NCBI RefSeq assembly: GCF_900105675.1
Contig: NZ_LT629786.1
Coordinates: forward strand, 3,472,001 to 3,536,000
Origin: Pseudomonas synxantha
GTDB lineage: Bacteria; Pseudomonadota; Gammaproteobacteria; Pseudomonadales; Pseudomonadaceae
Reading direction: 5' to 3'
Length of the DNA: 64,000 bases
The number at the start of each line of letters is the position of its first letter. The stretch's first letter is position 1. The notes under the pieces are model-generated. The model ran no database searches. It saw only the letters and a list, made by a program, of their open reading frames with translations, and was not told the origin of the DNA. The position numbers and the translations under genes are program-made. Below, piece by piece: positions 8,930 through 17,479 of this stretch.

Positions 8930-9607
8930 ATGATGACCGAGCGCCTGTTTTTTACCCACGACCACCTTACAGCCGAGCTGGAAGTGCTCAGTTGCACTGC
9001 GCACGAAGAGCAATTTGCCGTGATCCTGCAGTCGACGATCTTCCATCCCCAAGGCGGCGGCCAGCCGTTCGACACTGGCTGGCTCGGCAACAGCCAGGTA
9101 CTGCGCGTCATGCAGGAAGCCGAGCATGTAGTGCATTACGTTGATCAGCCGTTGCAACCCGGCCCGATCATTGCGCGGGTCGATGCACAGCGCCGCGCGC
9201 TGCACACCCGCCTGCATTCGGCGGGGCATTTGATTGGCAATGCCGGCGAACGCCTGGGCTGGATGCCGATCAAGGCCCACCATTGGCCGGATGAAGGCAA
9301 GATCACGTTTATCCGTGGCGAAGCGGCACAGGACATGGATGCCCAAATGCTTCAACTGCAGGTCAACCAATGGATCGCCGCCGACTACCCACGGCATATG
9401 AGGCTGGAAGAAGGCATCCGGGAAGTCGGCTTCGGCGAATTGCCGTCATACGCTTGCGGTGGCACCCATGTGCAAACGTTGAGCGAACTGGGCCAGGTGA
9501 CGATTTTGGCATTGTCGGAGAAAAAAGGCGCCCTGTCGGTGCGCTACGAAATCAATGTGGGAGTGGGCTTGCTCCCGATGGCGGAGGTTCAATCACAGCA
9601 TGAGTGA
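8930..9607 (+). CDS. Alanyl-tRNA editing protein (AlaX-like)
   Basis: Stand-alone trans-editing hydrolase that removes Ser or Gly mischarged on tRNA-Ala, related to the AlaRS editing domain. The zinc-binding set is complete: HSAGH (His96, His100) and CGGTH (Cys176, His180). The FHPQGGGQPFDTG segment near residues 38-50 is the typical N-terminal landmark. 225 residues; two adjacent ATGs at 8930 and 8933 could initiate. After RYEI the last 17 residues (NVGVGLLPMAEVQSQHE) come from a REP, so the natural C-terminus is probably around residue 208. Confidence 0.88.
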   Translation: MMTERLFFTHDHLTAELEVLSCTAHEEQFAVILQSTIFHPQGGGQPFDTGWLGNSQVLRVMQEAEHVVHYVDQPLQPGPIIARVDAQRRALHTRLHSAGHLIGNAGERLGWMPIKAHHWPDEGKITFIRGEAAQDMDAQMLQLQVNQWIAADYPRHMRLEEGIREVGFGELPSYACGGTHVQTLSELGQVTILALSEKKGALSVRYEINVGVGLLPMAEVQSQHE

Positions 9608-9644
9608 CTGACCCACCGCTATCGTGAGCAAGCCCCCACCCACA
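9554..9644. repeat. REPIN overlapping the 3' end of the alanyl-tRNA editing gene
   Basis: Imperfect REP pair: left arm GTGGGAGTGGGCTTGCTCCC, right arm with GTGAGCAAGCCCCCACCCAC. The left arm is translated as the C-terminus of the upstream gene. Confidence 0.85.
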
Positions 9645-9671
9645 GTGACCGATGCGCCACAGAGAAATAGG

Positions 9672-11246
9672 CTACACGGCAATCGCCCCCGCCCTCCCCG
9701 GTTCTAGCACAAAAGACTTCAACGTCGACACCGTCGCCACCGGGTCACGCGGGTCACTGATCGCGCGAAATTTCGTCAGCATCCGCTGGGCCGTCAACTC
9801 CACCGACACGTACCCGCGCTGGCGGCTGTCGAAAAACTTCACATGGGGGTTGAGCGGCATGATCTTCATGAAGGCGTCATAGGGCGGCCCGTCTGACGTC
9901 ACCGACGAGCCGACGAACTCGGTGGCGACCACCGCCGAGTCCGGATTGTCGGCTTTTGCATGCAGGTCCGTGGCCCAGAACGAATGTATGTCGCCGCCCC
10001 AGAACACCGGGTTGCTGAGCCGATGGCGCGTGATGGATGCCAGCATGCGCGAACGGTTGGCCATGTAGCCATCCCAGCCATCGGTCCAGCGTCCCGGCTT
10101 GTGGTTAGTGAGATCACGCTGGATCAGCGGCGCCACCAGCAGGTCCTGGGCGATCACGTTCCACTGCGCCTTCGACTGGGCAAACCCCTGGTCCAGCCAG
10201 GCTTCTTGCTGCCAGCCAAGCAACGTGCGGGCAGGGTCACGCAAGTCACGGCATGGGCTGGTCTCAATGTGCCCTTGGCGACTGCCATTGGCCTGGGTAC
10301 AGGGTTGCCCGGAGCGGTATTGGCGACCATCGAGCACATGGAAACGGGCGAGCCGGCCATAGTCCAGGCGCCGGTAGATGCGCATGTCCGCGCCTTTCGG
10401 CACGCTGCTGGCGCGCAGGGGCATGTGTTCGTAATACGCCTGGTAAGCCGCCGCCCGTTGCTGCAGAAATTGCGTCACGCCGACCTTGGGGTCCTGGGAC
10501 CAACGGTTGGCATAGTCGTTCTGCACTTCGTGGTCGTCCCAGGTCGCCACACTGGGTGCGGCAGCGTGCAGGGCCTGCAGGTCCGGATCGGTCTTGTACA
10601 GCGCGTAGCGGTTGCGGTAGTCACTCAGGGTCTGCGCATTGCCGCTGCCATGGGAGCGAAAAACCTTGCCGGAATCCGCCGCGTAGGAACTGTCGTAGAT
10701 ATAGTCGCCGAGGAAAAACACCAGGTCGGGTTGCTCGGCGGCGAGGTGCCGGTAGGCGCTGAAATACCCGCGCTCCCAGTGCGAGCAGGAGACAAACCCC
10801 AGCCGGGCCGAGGCCATGGCATGCAGCGGCGGTGCGGTGCGCGACTGGCCCACCGGGCTTTGCGCACCAAGCCCTTCAAATTGGTACCAGTACGGCCTGC
10901 CCGCCGCCAGCCCCGCCACCTCCACATGCACCGAATGGGCGAAACGCTCAGTCGCCAGCACCTCGCCCTGTTTCACAATGCGCGTCATCGCCGCATCGCT
11001 GGCCACCCGCCAACGCACCGGCACCGCGCGACTCAAGCCACCACACCCGTCTGCGGCGTTGAACAACGGCGCCAAGCGCGTCCAGATCACAAAGCCATCC
11101 GGCAACGGGTCGCCAGACGCCACGCCGAGGGTGAACGGATAATCCACCCCGGCACTGCGCGCAAACGGGCTGAGGATGGAAAACGCCGTAGCGACCGTCA
11201 GCCCGCCCAGCACCCGGCGTCGGTCATGGTCCACGCCACCGCTCAC
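9672..11246 (-). CDS. phoD: Exported alkaline phosphatase/phosphodiesterase PhoD
   Basis: PhoD-family enzyme of 524 residues that hydrolyses phosphate mono- and diesters outside the cytoplasm. The N-terminus has a Tat signal, DRRRVLGGLTVATAFSIL, then an ASGDPLPDGFVIWTRL opening domain. The catalytic metallophosphatase part includes FLGDYIYD, WDDHEVQNDY and WGGDIHSFWATDLH, the expected metal-ligand blocks. It starts with GTG at 11246, overlapping the acetyltransferase stop, with GGGAG upstream. PhoD genes are usually under PhoB control, but any promoter lies upstream of the acetyltransferase. The substrate range is not visible. Confidence 0.85.
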   Translation of the reverse strand: MSGGVDHDRRRVLGGLTVATAFSILSPFARSAGVDYPFTLGVASGDPLPDGFVIWTRLAPLFNAADGCGGLSRAVPVRWRVASDAAMTRIVKQGEVLATERFAHSVHVEVAGLAAGRPYWYQFEGLGAQSPVGQSRTAPPLHAMASARLGFVSCSHWERGYFSAYRHLAAEQPDLVFFLGDYIYDSSYAADSGKVFRSHGSGNAQTLSDYRNRYALYKTDPDLQALHAAAPSVATWDDHEVQNDYANRWSQDPKVGVTQFLQQRAAAYQAYYEHMPLRASSVPKGADMRIYRRLDYGRLARFHVLDGRQYRSGQPCTQANGSRQGHIETSPCRDLRDPARTLLGWQQEAWLDQGFAQSKAQWNVIAQDLLVAPLIQRDLTNHKPGRWTDGWDGYMANRSRMLASITRHRLSNPVFWGGDIHSFWATDLHAKADNPDSAVVATEFVGSSVTSDGPPYDAFMKIMPLNPHVKFFDSRQRGYVSVELTAQRMLTKFRAISDPRDPVATVSTLKSFVLEPGRAGAIAV

Positions 11247-11797
11247 AACCGGCGCTCCCAGTCGTCACGCACGGTGGCAAACCCGAGCAAATCCTCGTAC
11301 ACCCCATTTTTCAGAAACGCCTGGCGCATGCAGCCTTCATAACGCAGGCCGATCTTCTCCATGACCCGCGCCGACTCCTTATTGCGGCCAAAACATTGGC
11401 TGCCTACGCGCTGCAACCCCAGTTCAGAGAAGCCGAAATCCATCACCGCGCTCGCCGCTTCGGCGGCATACCCCTGGTTACGGCAGTGCGCCGCGACCCA
11501 GCCACCCAGGTGCCCATAGTGATGGCGAGCATTGAGCCGCAGGCTGACCATGCCGATCAATTCGCCGGATTCACGCACATGCATCCCCAGGGTCAGCAAC
11601 TCACCTGTGCGGTATTTCTGCGCCGCACCGGCAATAAAATCCTGCGCTGTTTCCAGCGTATAGGGCGAGGGAATATTGGCCGTGTTGTCGGCAATTTTCG
11701 GCCCGTTGGCGAGCGAAAAAAGCACCTCGGCCTGGTGCATTTCCAAGGCTCGCAATAGTAGCCGCGGGGTGGACAAATGAGGCAACTCAGTGGGCAT
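11243..11797 (-). CDS. GNAT-family N-acetyltransferase (RimJ/RimL-like)
   Basis: Acetyl-CoA-dependent transferase of 184 residues in the RimJ/RimL branch. The start STPRLLLRALEM and the acetyl-CoA-binding region (GWVAAHCRNQGYAAEAASAV) followed by NKESARVMEKIGLRYEG are typical. It acetylates an amine, often a protein N-terminus or a small molecule; the substrate is unknown. The stop overlaps the phoD start, so both belong to one transcription unit reading leftward from about 11,800, divergent from the exbD operon. Confidence 0.87.
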   Translation of the reverse strand: MPTELPHLSTPRLLLRALEMHQAEVLFSLANGPKIADNTANIPSPYTLETAQDFIAGAAQKYRTGELLTLGMHVRESGELIGMVSLRLNARHHYGHLGGWVAAHCRNQGYAAEAASAVMDFGFSELGLQRVGSQCFGRNKESARVMEKIGLRYEGCMRQAFLKNGVYEDLLGFATVRDDWERRL

Positions 11798-11911
11798 ACG
11801 GGGCGGCTCCCGAGATAAATTCCTCGAGGATGTACCCCCTGCATGTCAGTTTCATTACGTCGCAAAAGTGACCGGTAAGTTTTCTGAAAGACGCGTCCTA
11901 GAGCCTTTAAA

Positions 11912-11944
11912 CCGTCAATTAAAGTTAACCGTTCGGTCATTTTT
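11912..11944 (+). promoter_or_regulatory. Degenerate PhoB-box-like triple repeat upstream of exbD
   Basis: Three 7-bp units at 11-bp spacing: CCGTCAA, AGTTAAC and CGGTCAT, the first spacer being TTAA and the third unit followed by TTTT. The PhoB box is CTGTCAT repeats with 4-bp AT-rich spacers, so geometry and the outer units fit and the middle one fits poorly. It lies about 45 bp before the exbD start and could also act leftward on the acetyltransferase-phoD unit. Low to moderate confidence. Confidence 0.3.
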
Positions 11945-11987
11945 GCCTGTTAGCGTCTTGCCCCTAATTCACTGACGGGGTAACGGA

Positions 11988-12395
11988 ATGAGAACCTGGG
12001 ACGAACCCAAGAAACGCAAGGCGCACATCGAGCTGATCCCGATGATCGACGTGATGATGTTCCTGCTGGTGTTTTTCGTACTGGTGAGCTTGAACGTGAT
12101 TCCCGCGCTCGGCATGAAGACGCAATTGCCCAGTGCCAGCAGTTCACAGCAGCTCAAACCGCAAAACAAATTCATCCTCACCCTGGGCCTGGGAGGCCAG
12201 TTGCAACTCGACGGCAAGGACCTGACGGTGGCTGCCTTGGTGCCGGCGCTGAAGGCCGCCGAAAAGCCCGATACCAAGTCGACGATCATCGTCAACAGCG
12301 ACAAAGGCGTTGAGGTTTCGCGCCTGGTGGAAGTGATGGACACCCTGCGCCTGGGTGGCTTCACTTCCGTTTCCATCGCTACGCGTAAGTCCTGA
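11988..12395 (+). CDS. exbD: Biopolymer transport protein ExbD
   Basis: Inner-membrane subunit of a TonB energising complex, 135 residues. A short cytoplasmic tail precedes one transmembrane helix (residues 18-38), with the essential protonatable Asp at position 21 in IPMIDVMMFLLVFFVLVS; the periplasmic domain follows. It uses proton motive force with ExbB to drive TonB. It is the first gene of the exbD-tonB-receptor-exbB operon; the gap to tonB is 2 bp. The order, exbD first and exbB after the receptor, is not the usual exbB-exbD arrangement. Confidence 0.9.
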   Translation: MRTWDEPKKRKAHIELIPMIDVMMFLLVFFVLVSLNVIPALGMKTQLPSASSSQQLKPQNKFILTLGLGGQLQLDGKDLTVAALVPALKAAEKPDTKSTIIVNSDKGVEVSRLVEVMDTLRLGGFTSVSIATRKS

Positions 12396-12397
12396 TC

Positions 12398-13129
12398 ATG
12401 TACGTGCTGTTTCGTGCGCGTCAGCTGCTGGGCAGTGTACCGGCCGTGATCGCCCTGGTGCTGATTGCACTGGGTATCCAATCCCAGACCTTGAAGGTCG
12501 AGCCGGTGTATGACGAGTCGGCGGTCGAGTTGGCCTTGGTCGAACCGGAGCCGGAAGTCGTCCCGGAACCGGTGGTGGAGCAAGAGCCGCCACCGCCGGT
12601 GATCGAAGATGAGGAGGCCGAGCCGGCGCCACCGCCACCGCCACCCAAGCCACTGCCCAAACCCGAACCCAAGCCCAAGCCAAAACCGGTGCCCAAGCCG
12701 GTGGTTGCCAAGGCCGCGCCAACGCCTGCGCCGGTGGCCGCAGCCAAACCCGTTGCGCCCGTGGCAGCCCCGACAGCGCCTGTAGCGCCGCCAGCCCCGC
12801 CAGCCCCGCCGAAAGTCGATGGCCAGGCCCTGGAAGGCGGTTATCTCAAAGGCTTGCGCAACGAGCTGGACACCTACAAGCAGTACCCCACCGGGCGCCA
12901 GGCGTCCCTCGAACGCCCGAGTGGCGAGGTGGTGGTGTGGTTGCTGGTAGATCGCCAGGGTCGCGTTCTCGACTCCGGCGTACAAAGCCCGGCCTCAAGC
13001 ATGCTGCTCAACCGGGCCGCCACCAACAGCTTGCGTCGCATCAAGCAAGTCAAGCCGTTCCCCGAGCAAGCCTTCGGGGGGCGCAACGAGCAACGCTTCA
13101 CCGCCACCTTCAACTACAGCGTGCAATAA
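12398..13129 (+). CDS. tonB: TonB energy transducer
   Basis: TonB of 243 residues. One N-terminal membrane anchor (about 8-28), then a long periplasmic spacer rich in EP, KP and AP repeats (about 45-140), then the C-terminal receptor-contacting domain from about 155 (YPTGRQASLERPSGEVVVWL, then PFPEQAFGGRNEQRF). It spans the periplasm and transfers energy from ExbBD to the outer-membrane receptor. It is 2 bp after exbD and 23 bp before the receptor gene, so it is probably dedicated to that receptor. Confidence 0.9.
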   Translation: MYVLFRARQLLGSVPAVIALVLIALGIQSQTLKVEPVYDESAVELALVEPEPEVVPEPVVEQEPPPPVIEDEEAEPAPPPPPPKPLPKPEPKPKPKPVPKPVVAKAAPTPAPVAAAKPVAPVAAPTAPVAPPAPPAPPKVDGQALEGGYLKGLRNELDTYKQYPTGRQASLERPSGEVVVWLLVDRQGRVLDSGVQSPASSMLLNRAATNSLRRIKQVKPFPEQAFGGRNEQRFTATFNYSVQ

Positions 13130-13152
13130 GCACCCGACCCAGGACGACAGTG

Positions 13153-15438
13153 ATGAAGTTCACCCGTATTCATCTGGCACTCGTTGCCGCGACCAGCATG
13201 ACCCAGGGAATGGTCATGGCAGAGACCAGCGACAGTGACGTCGGCACCATTGGCGTACAAGGCAAGGCGACCGCCGGCGGCGGCTATATGGTCCCGGAGG
13301 AGAGCATCAAGGGCCGCTCCACGGTAACCAAGGAAGCCCTGGACAAACAGGCCGCGACGGGCAACGCCATCGACAAGCTCAAGTACACCCCGGGCTTGAA
13401 CATCTCCAGTGAAGACAACACCGGTCTCTCGGGTTTTCGCTTCACCATGCGCGGCATGAACTCCGACCAGGTGGGCATGTCGGTGGACGGCATGCCGATC
13501 AACGACTCCGGCAACTATGCGCTGTACTCCAACCTGCTGGGCGACCCGGAGAATATCGACCAGATCTTCGTCACCCAGGGCGCATCGGAAGCCGACGGCC
13601 CGCACATCGGTTCCAGCGGCGGCAACATCGGCATCGTGACCATTCGCCCGACCAAGGAAACCGGCGCCTTCGTCAAGCAAGTCGTCGGCAGCAACGCCAC
13701 GCGCAAGACCTTCGCCCGTCTCAATACCGGCGAGATCAATGGCCTGAGCAACTGGCTGTCGGTGTCCCATACCGAAGGGGAAATGTGGCGTGGCTCAGGC
13801 GCGGTGCGCGCTGACAAGGTTGAGTGGAACAGCTTCTTCGACGCCGGCAACGGCAACACTGCCAACCTGATCCTCAAGTACCACGAGCAGGACAACAACA
13901 GTTACAGCCAGTTGACCAAGGCGCAGTTCCAGCAGAACGGCCGCAAGTACGATCCCTACCCGGCGACGCCGAGCGTGGGCAGCAACGGCAAGTACAACAG
14001 CTACTACGCCCTGGCGCAGAACCCGTTCCAGACCTTTACCGCCGTGCTCAACACCCAGTTCAAACTGGCCGACAACCTGGCCCTGTCGGTGATCCCGTAT
14101 TACTACTGGGGCAACGGCAGCGGCGTCGGCGCGTCCGCCTATGCGCTCAACCGCGGCTCGAACCAGGGCGGTGTGTTCGACCTCGGCAACCTGCCCACCG
14201 CCGCGCAATACAACGCCGATGGCACGCCGAACAGCGGCGTGTACTACCGCCCTTCGCGCACCCAGACCTGGCGTCCGGGCATCACCACCAAGCTGACCTG
14301 GGACCTGGGCGACCACAGCCTGCAGTTCGGCTACTGGTACGAGCGCGCACGCCAGAGCCAGACCCAGCCGTTCATTCCGCTCAAGAGCAACGGCAAGCCG
14401 GTAGACACCTGGCCCGACTCCAACAGCGCCATTGTCGATGCCAATGGCAAGCAGATCCAGGGACGGGACCGCTTCACTGTCACCCCGGCGCAAAAAGTCT
14501 GGGCCCAGGACACCTGGTACATCAACCCGGACTGGACCTTCATCGCCGGCCTTGCGTACATGAACGTCGAGCGTGACGGCACCAACCACGGCAGCCTCAC
14601 CGAGCAGCCGGAAAAACGTAACCAGACCTATAACAAACTGCTGCCCAACGTCGGTCTCAAATACCAGCTGGACGAGCGTGACCAGCTGTTCTACAGCCTC
14701 TCGCGCAACATGCGCGTACCCCAGAACTACGCGCTCTACGACAAGGGCGCCGACTCTATCAACCTCGAGCCGGAAACCAGCTGGAACCATGAACTGGGCT
14801 GGCGCTACAGCGGCGACGACATGAGCCTGGCCGCTACCCTTTTCTACATGGACTTCAAGAACCGCCAGGTGTCGTCCAAAGACATCAATGGTGACGCTGC
14901 CGACATCAACGTCGGCGCGGTCACCAACAAAGGGCTGGAGCTGGAATGGAGCGGCCAGTTGCCTCACCACTTCAACTACTACACCTCCTACACCTACACC
15001 AAGGCCGAGCAGCAAGACGACATGACCGTCTACAACGCCGGCAAAGCCATCGTCTTGCCCACCAGCGGCAAGCAGTTCGCCAACGTGCCCAAGAACATGC
15101 TGGCGGCCAACATCGGTTATGACGACGGGCGCTTCTACGGCACCTTCGGCGGCAAGTACACCAGCAAGCTCTACGGCGACCTGACCAACGACGAGGCGAT
15201 TTCCGGCCGCACGGTGTTCAACCTCGGTGCCGGTATCTACCTGCCGGTGGACAAGAAGGTGGTCAAGGACGCAACCCTGCGCCTGAACGTCGACAACCTG
15301 TTCGACAAGAAGTACCTGGACGGCGTGTACACCACCAAGACCAATGCGGCCAGCTACAGCGGCTTCCGCGATGGCGACCCGGCGTACATCGTCGGTCTGG
15401 ACCGCACCGTAACGGTTTCGCTGGAAGCGAATTTCTAA
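13153..15438 (+). CDS. TonB-dependent outer-membrane receptor
   Basis: Outer-membrane active-transport beta-barrel, 761 residues from the ATG at 13153. Signal peptide about 1-24 (ending VMAETS), a TonB-box-like segment near VGTIGVQGKA, a plug domain to about residue 170 (FTMRGMNSDQVGMSVDGMPI, then IDQIFVTQGASEADGPHIG), then a 22-strand barrel rich in aromatic girdle residues and ending in Phe (VSLEANF), as outer-membrane proteins do. No N-terminal signalling domain, so it is not a FecA-type transducer. The ligand is unknown. It sits inside its own exbD-tonB-exbB operon followed by a PLD-like enzyme. Confidence 0.92.
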   Translation: MKFTRIHLALVAATSMTQGMVMAETSDSDVGTIGVQGKATAGGGYMVPEESIKGRSTVTKEALDKQAATGNAIDKLKYTPGLNISSEDNTGLSGFRFTMRGMNSDQVGMSVDGMPINDSGNYALYSNLLGDPENIDQIFVTQGASEADGPHIGSSGGNIGIVTIRPTKETGAFVKQVVGSNATRKTFARLNTGEINGLSNWLSVSHTEGEMWRGSGAVRADKVEWNSFFDAGNGNTANLILKYHEQDNNSYSQLTKAQFQQNGRKYDPYPATPSVGSNGKYNSYYALAQNPFQTFTAVLNTQFKLADNLALSVIPYYYWGNGSGVGASAYALNRGSNQGGVFDLGNLPTAAQYNADGTPNSGVYYRPSRTQTWRPGITTKLTWDLGDHSLQFGYWYERARQSQTQPFIPLKSNGKPVDTWPDSNSAIVDANGKQIQGRDRFTVTPAQKVWAQDTWYINPDWTFIAGLAYMNVERDGTNHGSLTEQPEKRNQTYNKLLPNVGLKYQLDERDQLFYSLSRNMRVPQNYALYDKGADSINLEPETSWNHELGWRYSGDDMSLAATLFYMDFKNRQVSSKDINGDAADINVGAVTNKGLELEWSGQLPHHFNYYTSYTYTKAEQQDDMTVYNAGKAIVLPTSGKQFANVPKNMLAANIGYDDGRFYGTFGGKYTSKLYGDLTNDEAISGRTVFNLGAGIYLPVDKKVVKDATLRLNVDNLFDKKYLDGVYTTKTNAASYSGFRDGDPAYIVGLDRTVTVSLEANF

Positions 15439-15462
15439 GACTGACCCAAGAGGAACACCATC

Positions 15463-16110
15463 ATGGATATGAACCTGCTCCACGACGTCACCTTCTATGT
15501 GATGTATGCGGCGATGGCCATCGCGATCTTCATCGCTATCGAACGTGGCATCTACTTCGCCTATGTGCGCCGCCAGGCCCGTGCCCTCACCGACGCCCTG
15601 GGCCCCCAGGTGCACAGCGAACGCGACTTGCCGGACAGCCTGACCCGCCGTCACAGCCTGCCGCTGAACATGGTGTTGCCGGTGCTGGCGCAGAAGGCAT
15701 CGAATGGCTCGCGCAAAGACCTCGACGACGAAATCGAAACCCAATACCTGAAGACCCGCGCGCCCTTGGCCCGTAGCCTGTGGATCATCGAAACCATCAC
15801 CACTGCCGCCCCGCTGCTCGGCTTGCTGGGTACCATTCTGGGCATCATCGATACCTTCAAGGCATTGGCGACGGCGGGTGTTTCCGACCCAGGGCAGATT
15901 TCCGGTGGTATCGGCACGGCCCTGTTCGCCACCGGCCTGGGCATCGCCATCGCGCTGTTCTGCGTGGTGTTCCACAACTTCTTCCAGGACAGCCTGGAAC
16001 GCATCAATGATCAGTTGAAGATCCTGCTGATCCGCGCAGCCAGCGGCGCCCGCGAGCAGGCCGAAGCACCACACCGCGTGCCGACCCCGCTTCACAGCCG
16101 CACGGCATGA
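15463..16110 (+). CDS. exbB: MotA/TolQ/ExbB proton channel family protein
   Basis: ExbB-type inner-membrane channel subunit of 215 residues with three hydrophobic helices: residues about 5-28, then the family signature region APLLGLLGTILGIIDTFKAL near 110-130, then GIGTALFATGLGIAIALFCVV near 145-165. It partners ExbD and TonB encoded upstream. The gap to the receptor gene is 24 bp, so it is cotranscribed. Placement after the receptor separates it from exbD by about 3 kb, which is unusual. Confidence 0.9.
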   Translation: MDMNLLHDVTFYVMYAAMAIAIFIAIERGIYFAYVRRQARALTDALGPQVHSERDLPDSLTRRHSLPLNMVLPVLAQKASNGSRKDLDDEIETQYLKTRAPLARSLWIIETITTAAPLLGLLGTILGIIDTFKALATAGVSDPGQISGGIGTALFATGLGIAIALFCVVFHNFFQDSLERINDQLKILLIRAASGAREQAEAPHRVPTPLHSRTA

Positions 16111-16166
16111 CCCGCCGGGCGGGCGCGTCATGCACCCGCCCCCTCTTTTTGTCCGATGAGACGCTT

Positions 16167-17384
16167 ATGTCCCTTTCGATGAAGTTGCGTATTGCAAGCC
16201 TCGCCGGCTTGCTCCTCAGTCCGCTGGCCCAGGCGGACTTTTCCATTCCAGGGTTTGAATTGGTGCATACCGTGCCGGTGGACACCACCCTGGACGCTGC
16301 CGATCTGCGCCAGACCGGCGCGGTATGGATCGAGTTGTTCGACGGCGCAAAAAGCCGCATTGATATCGGCCAGTTCTACGCCGCCGATCATCCAGGCTCG
16401 GTAATGGACAAGGTCATCGAGCACCTTGAGGCTGCCGGCAAGCGCGGTGTGAAAATCCGTTTTCTGCTGGAAGAAAAAGGCATCAAGTTATCGGAAGCCG
16501 CCACCCTGGAACGCCTGCGTGCGATTCCCAATCTGACCTTCCGTGTGCTGCCCTACGGGCAACTGAGCGGCGGCATCATCCACGCCAAATACCTTGTGGT
16601 GGATGGCAAGCAGGCATTTATCGGTAGCCAGAATTTCGATTGGCGCTCCCTGGAACATATCCACGAAACCGGGCTGCGGATTACGGACGAGGCGGTGGTG
16701 GGCCAGGTTCAGGCGATCTTCGATCAGGACTGGCAAGCCCAGGCTGCCCTCGCCGATAAGCAACCGGTGCCGCTGCCGGCCACCGGCCAGGAACCTACGC
16801 GTGTCGGCAATTACCTGGTGGCCAGCCCGCAACGCTACAACCCGCCTGGCGTAGGCGACTCACAGCTGGAACTGCCACGCCTGCTGGGCGAAGCAAAAAA
16901 ACAAGTCCGCGTGCAATTGCTTGACTATGCGCCACTGTCCTACGGCCCGGATCGGACCCGGCCGTACTACGCGGTGATCGACAACGCCGTGCGCGCCGCA
17001 GCCGCCCGCGGGGTGTCAATCAAACTGATGGTGTCCAACTGGAACACCGACAAGCTGGAATTGCCCTACCTCAAGAGCCTGGCGGTGCTGCCCAACGTCG
17101 AGATCAAGATCGTCACGCTGCCCGAGGCCAAGCAAGGCTTTATCCCCTACGCGCGGGTGATCCACAGCAAGACCATGGAGATCGACGGGCAAGTGGCGTG
17201 GATCGGCACCAGCAACTGGCTGGGTGGTTACCTGGATAACTCGCGCAACCTGGAGGTGGTGATGCGCAGTGAAGCGATGGCCAAACGCGTAGGGCAATTG
17301 CATGCGCAACTGTGGGAAGGGCCCTACGCTAGAGCCTTGAACGTGACTGATGAGTACCCTGCGCCCCATCCTGGCCAGCCTTGA
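16167..17384 (+). CDS. Exported phospholipase-D-like protein (two HKD motifs)
   Basis: A 405-residue protein of the PLD superfamily, which hydrolyses or transfers phosphodiester bonds in phospholipids or nucleic acids. Both HKD motifs are complete: His139-Lys141-Asp146 (HAKYLVVDGKQAFIGSQN) and His333-Lys335-Asp340 (HSKTMEIDGQVAWIGTSN). A signal peptide covers about residues 1-23 (ending LAQA), so it acts in the periplasm or outside. I start at 16167; the open frame extends to 16107 but the upstream part lacks a signal sequence. It is 56 bp after exbB and probably cotranscribed, tying a phosphodiester-cleaving enzyme to a dedicated TonB uptake system. Confidence 0.85.
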   Translation: MSLSMKLRIASLAGLLLSPLAQADFSIPGFELVHTVPVDTTLDAADLRQTGAVWIELFDGAKSRIDIGQFYAADHPGSVMDKVIEHLEAAGKRGVKIRFLLEEKGIKLSEAATLERLRAIPNLTFRVLPYGQLSGGIIHAKYLVVDGKQAFIGSQNFDWRSLEHIHETGLRITDEAVVGQVQAIFDQDWQAQAALADKQPVPLPATGQEPTRVGNYLVASPQRYNPPGVGDSQLELPRLLGEAKKQVRVQLLDYAPLSYGPDRTRPYYAVIDNAVRAAAARGVSIKLMVSNWNTDKLELPYLKSLAVLPNVEIKIVTLPEAKQGFIPYARVIHSKTMEIDGQVAWIGTSNWLGGYLDNSRNLEVVMRSEAMAKRVGQLHAQLWEGPYARALNVTDEYPAPHPGQP

Positions 17385-17479
17385 CCTTGGGCACCTGAGT
17401 AATGGTAGTGTGTGGAAATGTTTCTGGCATATCCGTCAGAAACCTCCTACTCACTACCTGCAAAGGAATGCCATCAACC

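Noticed and set aside
13795..16131. 778-codon open frame on the minus strand
   Set aside because: It is antisense to the TonB receptor and exbB genes, has low-complexity Val/Gly/Gln composition and no family features; a shadow of high-GC coding sequence.
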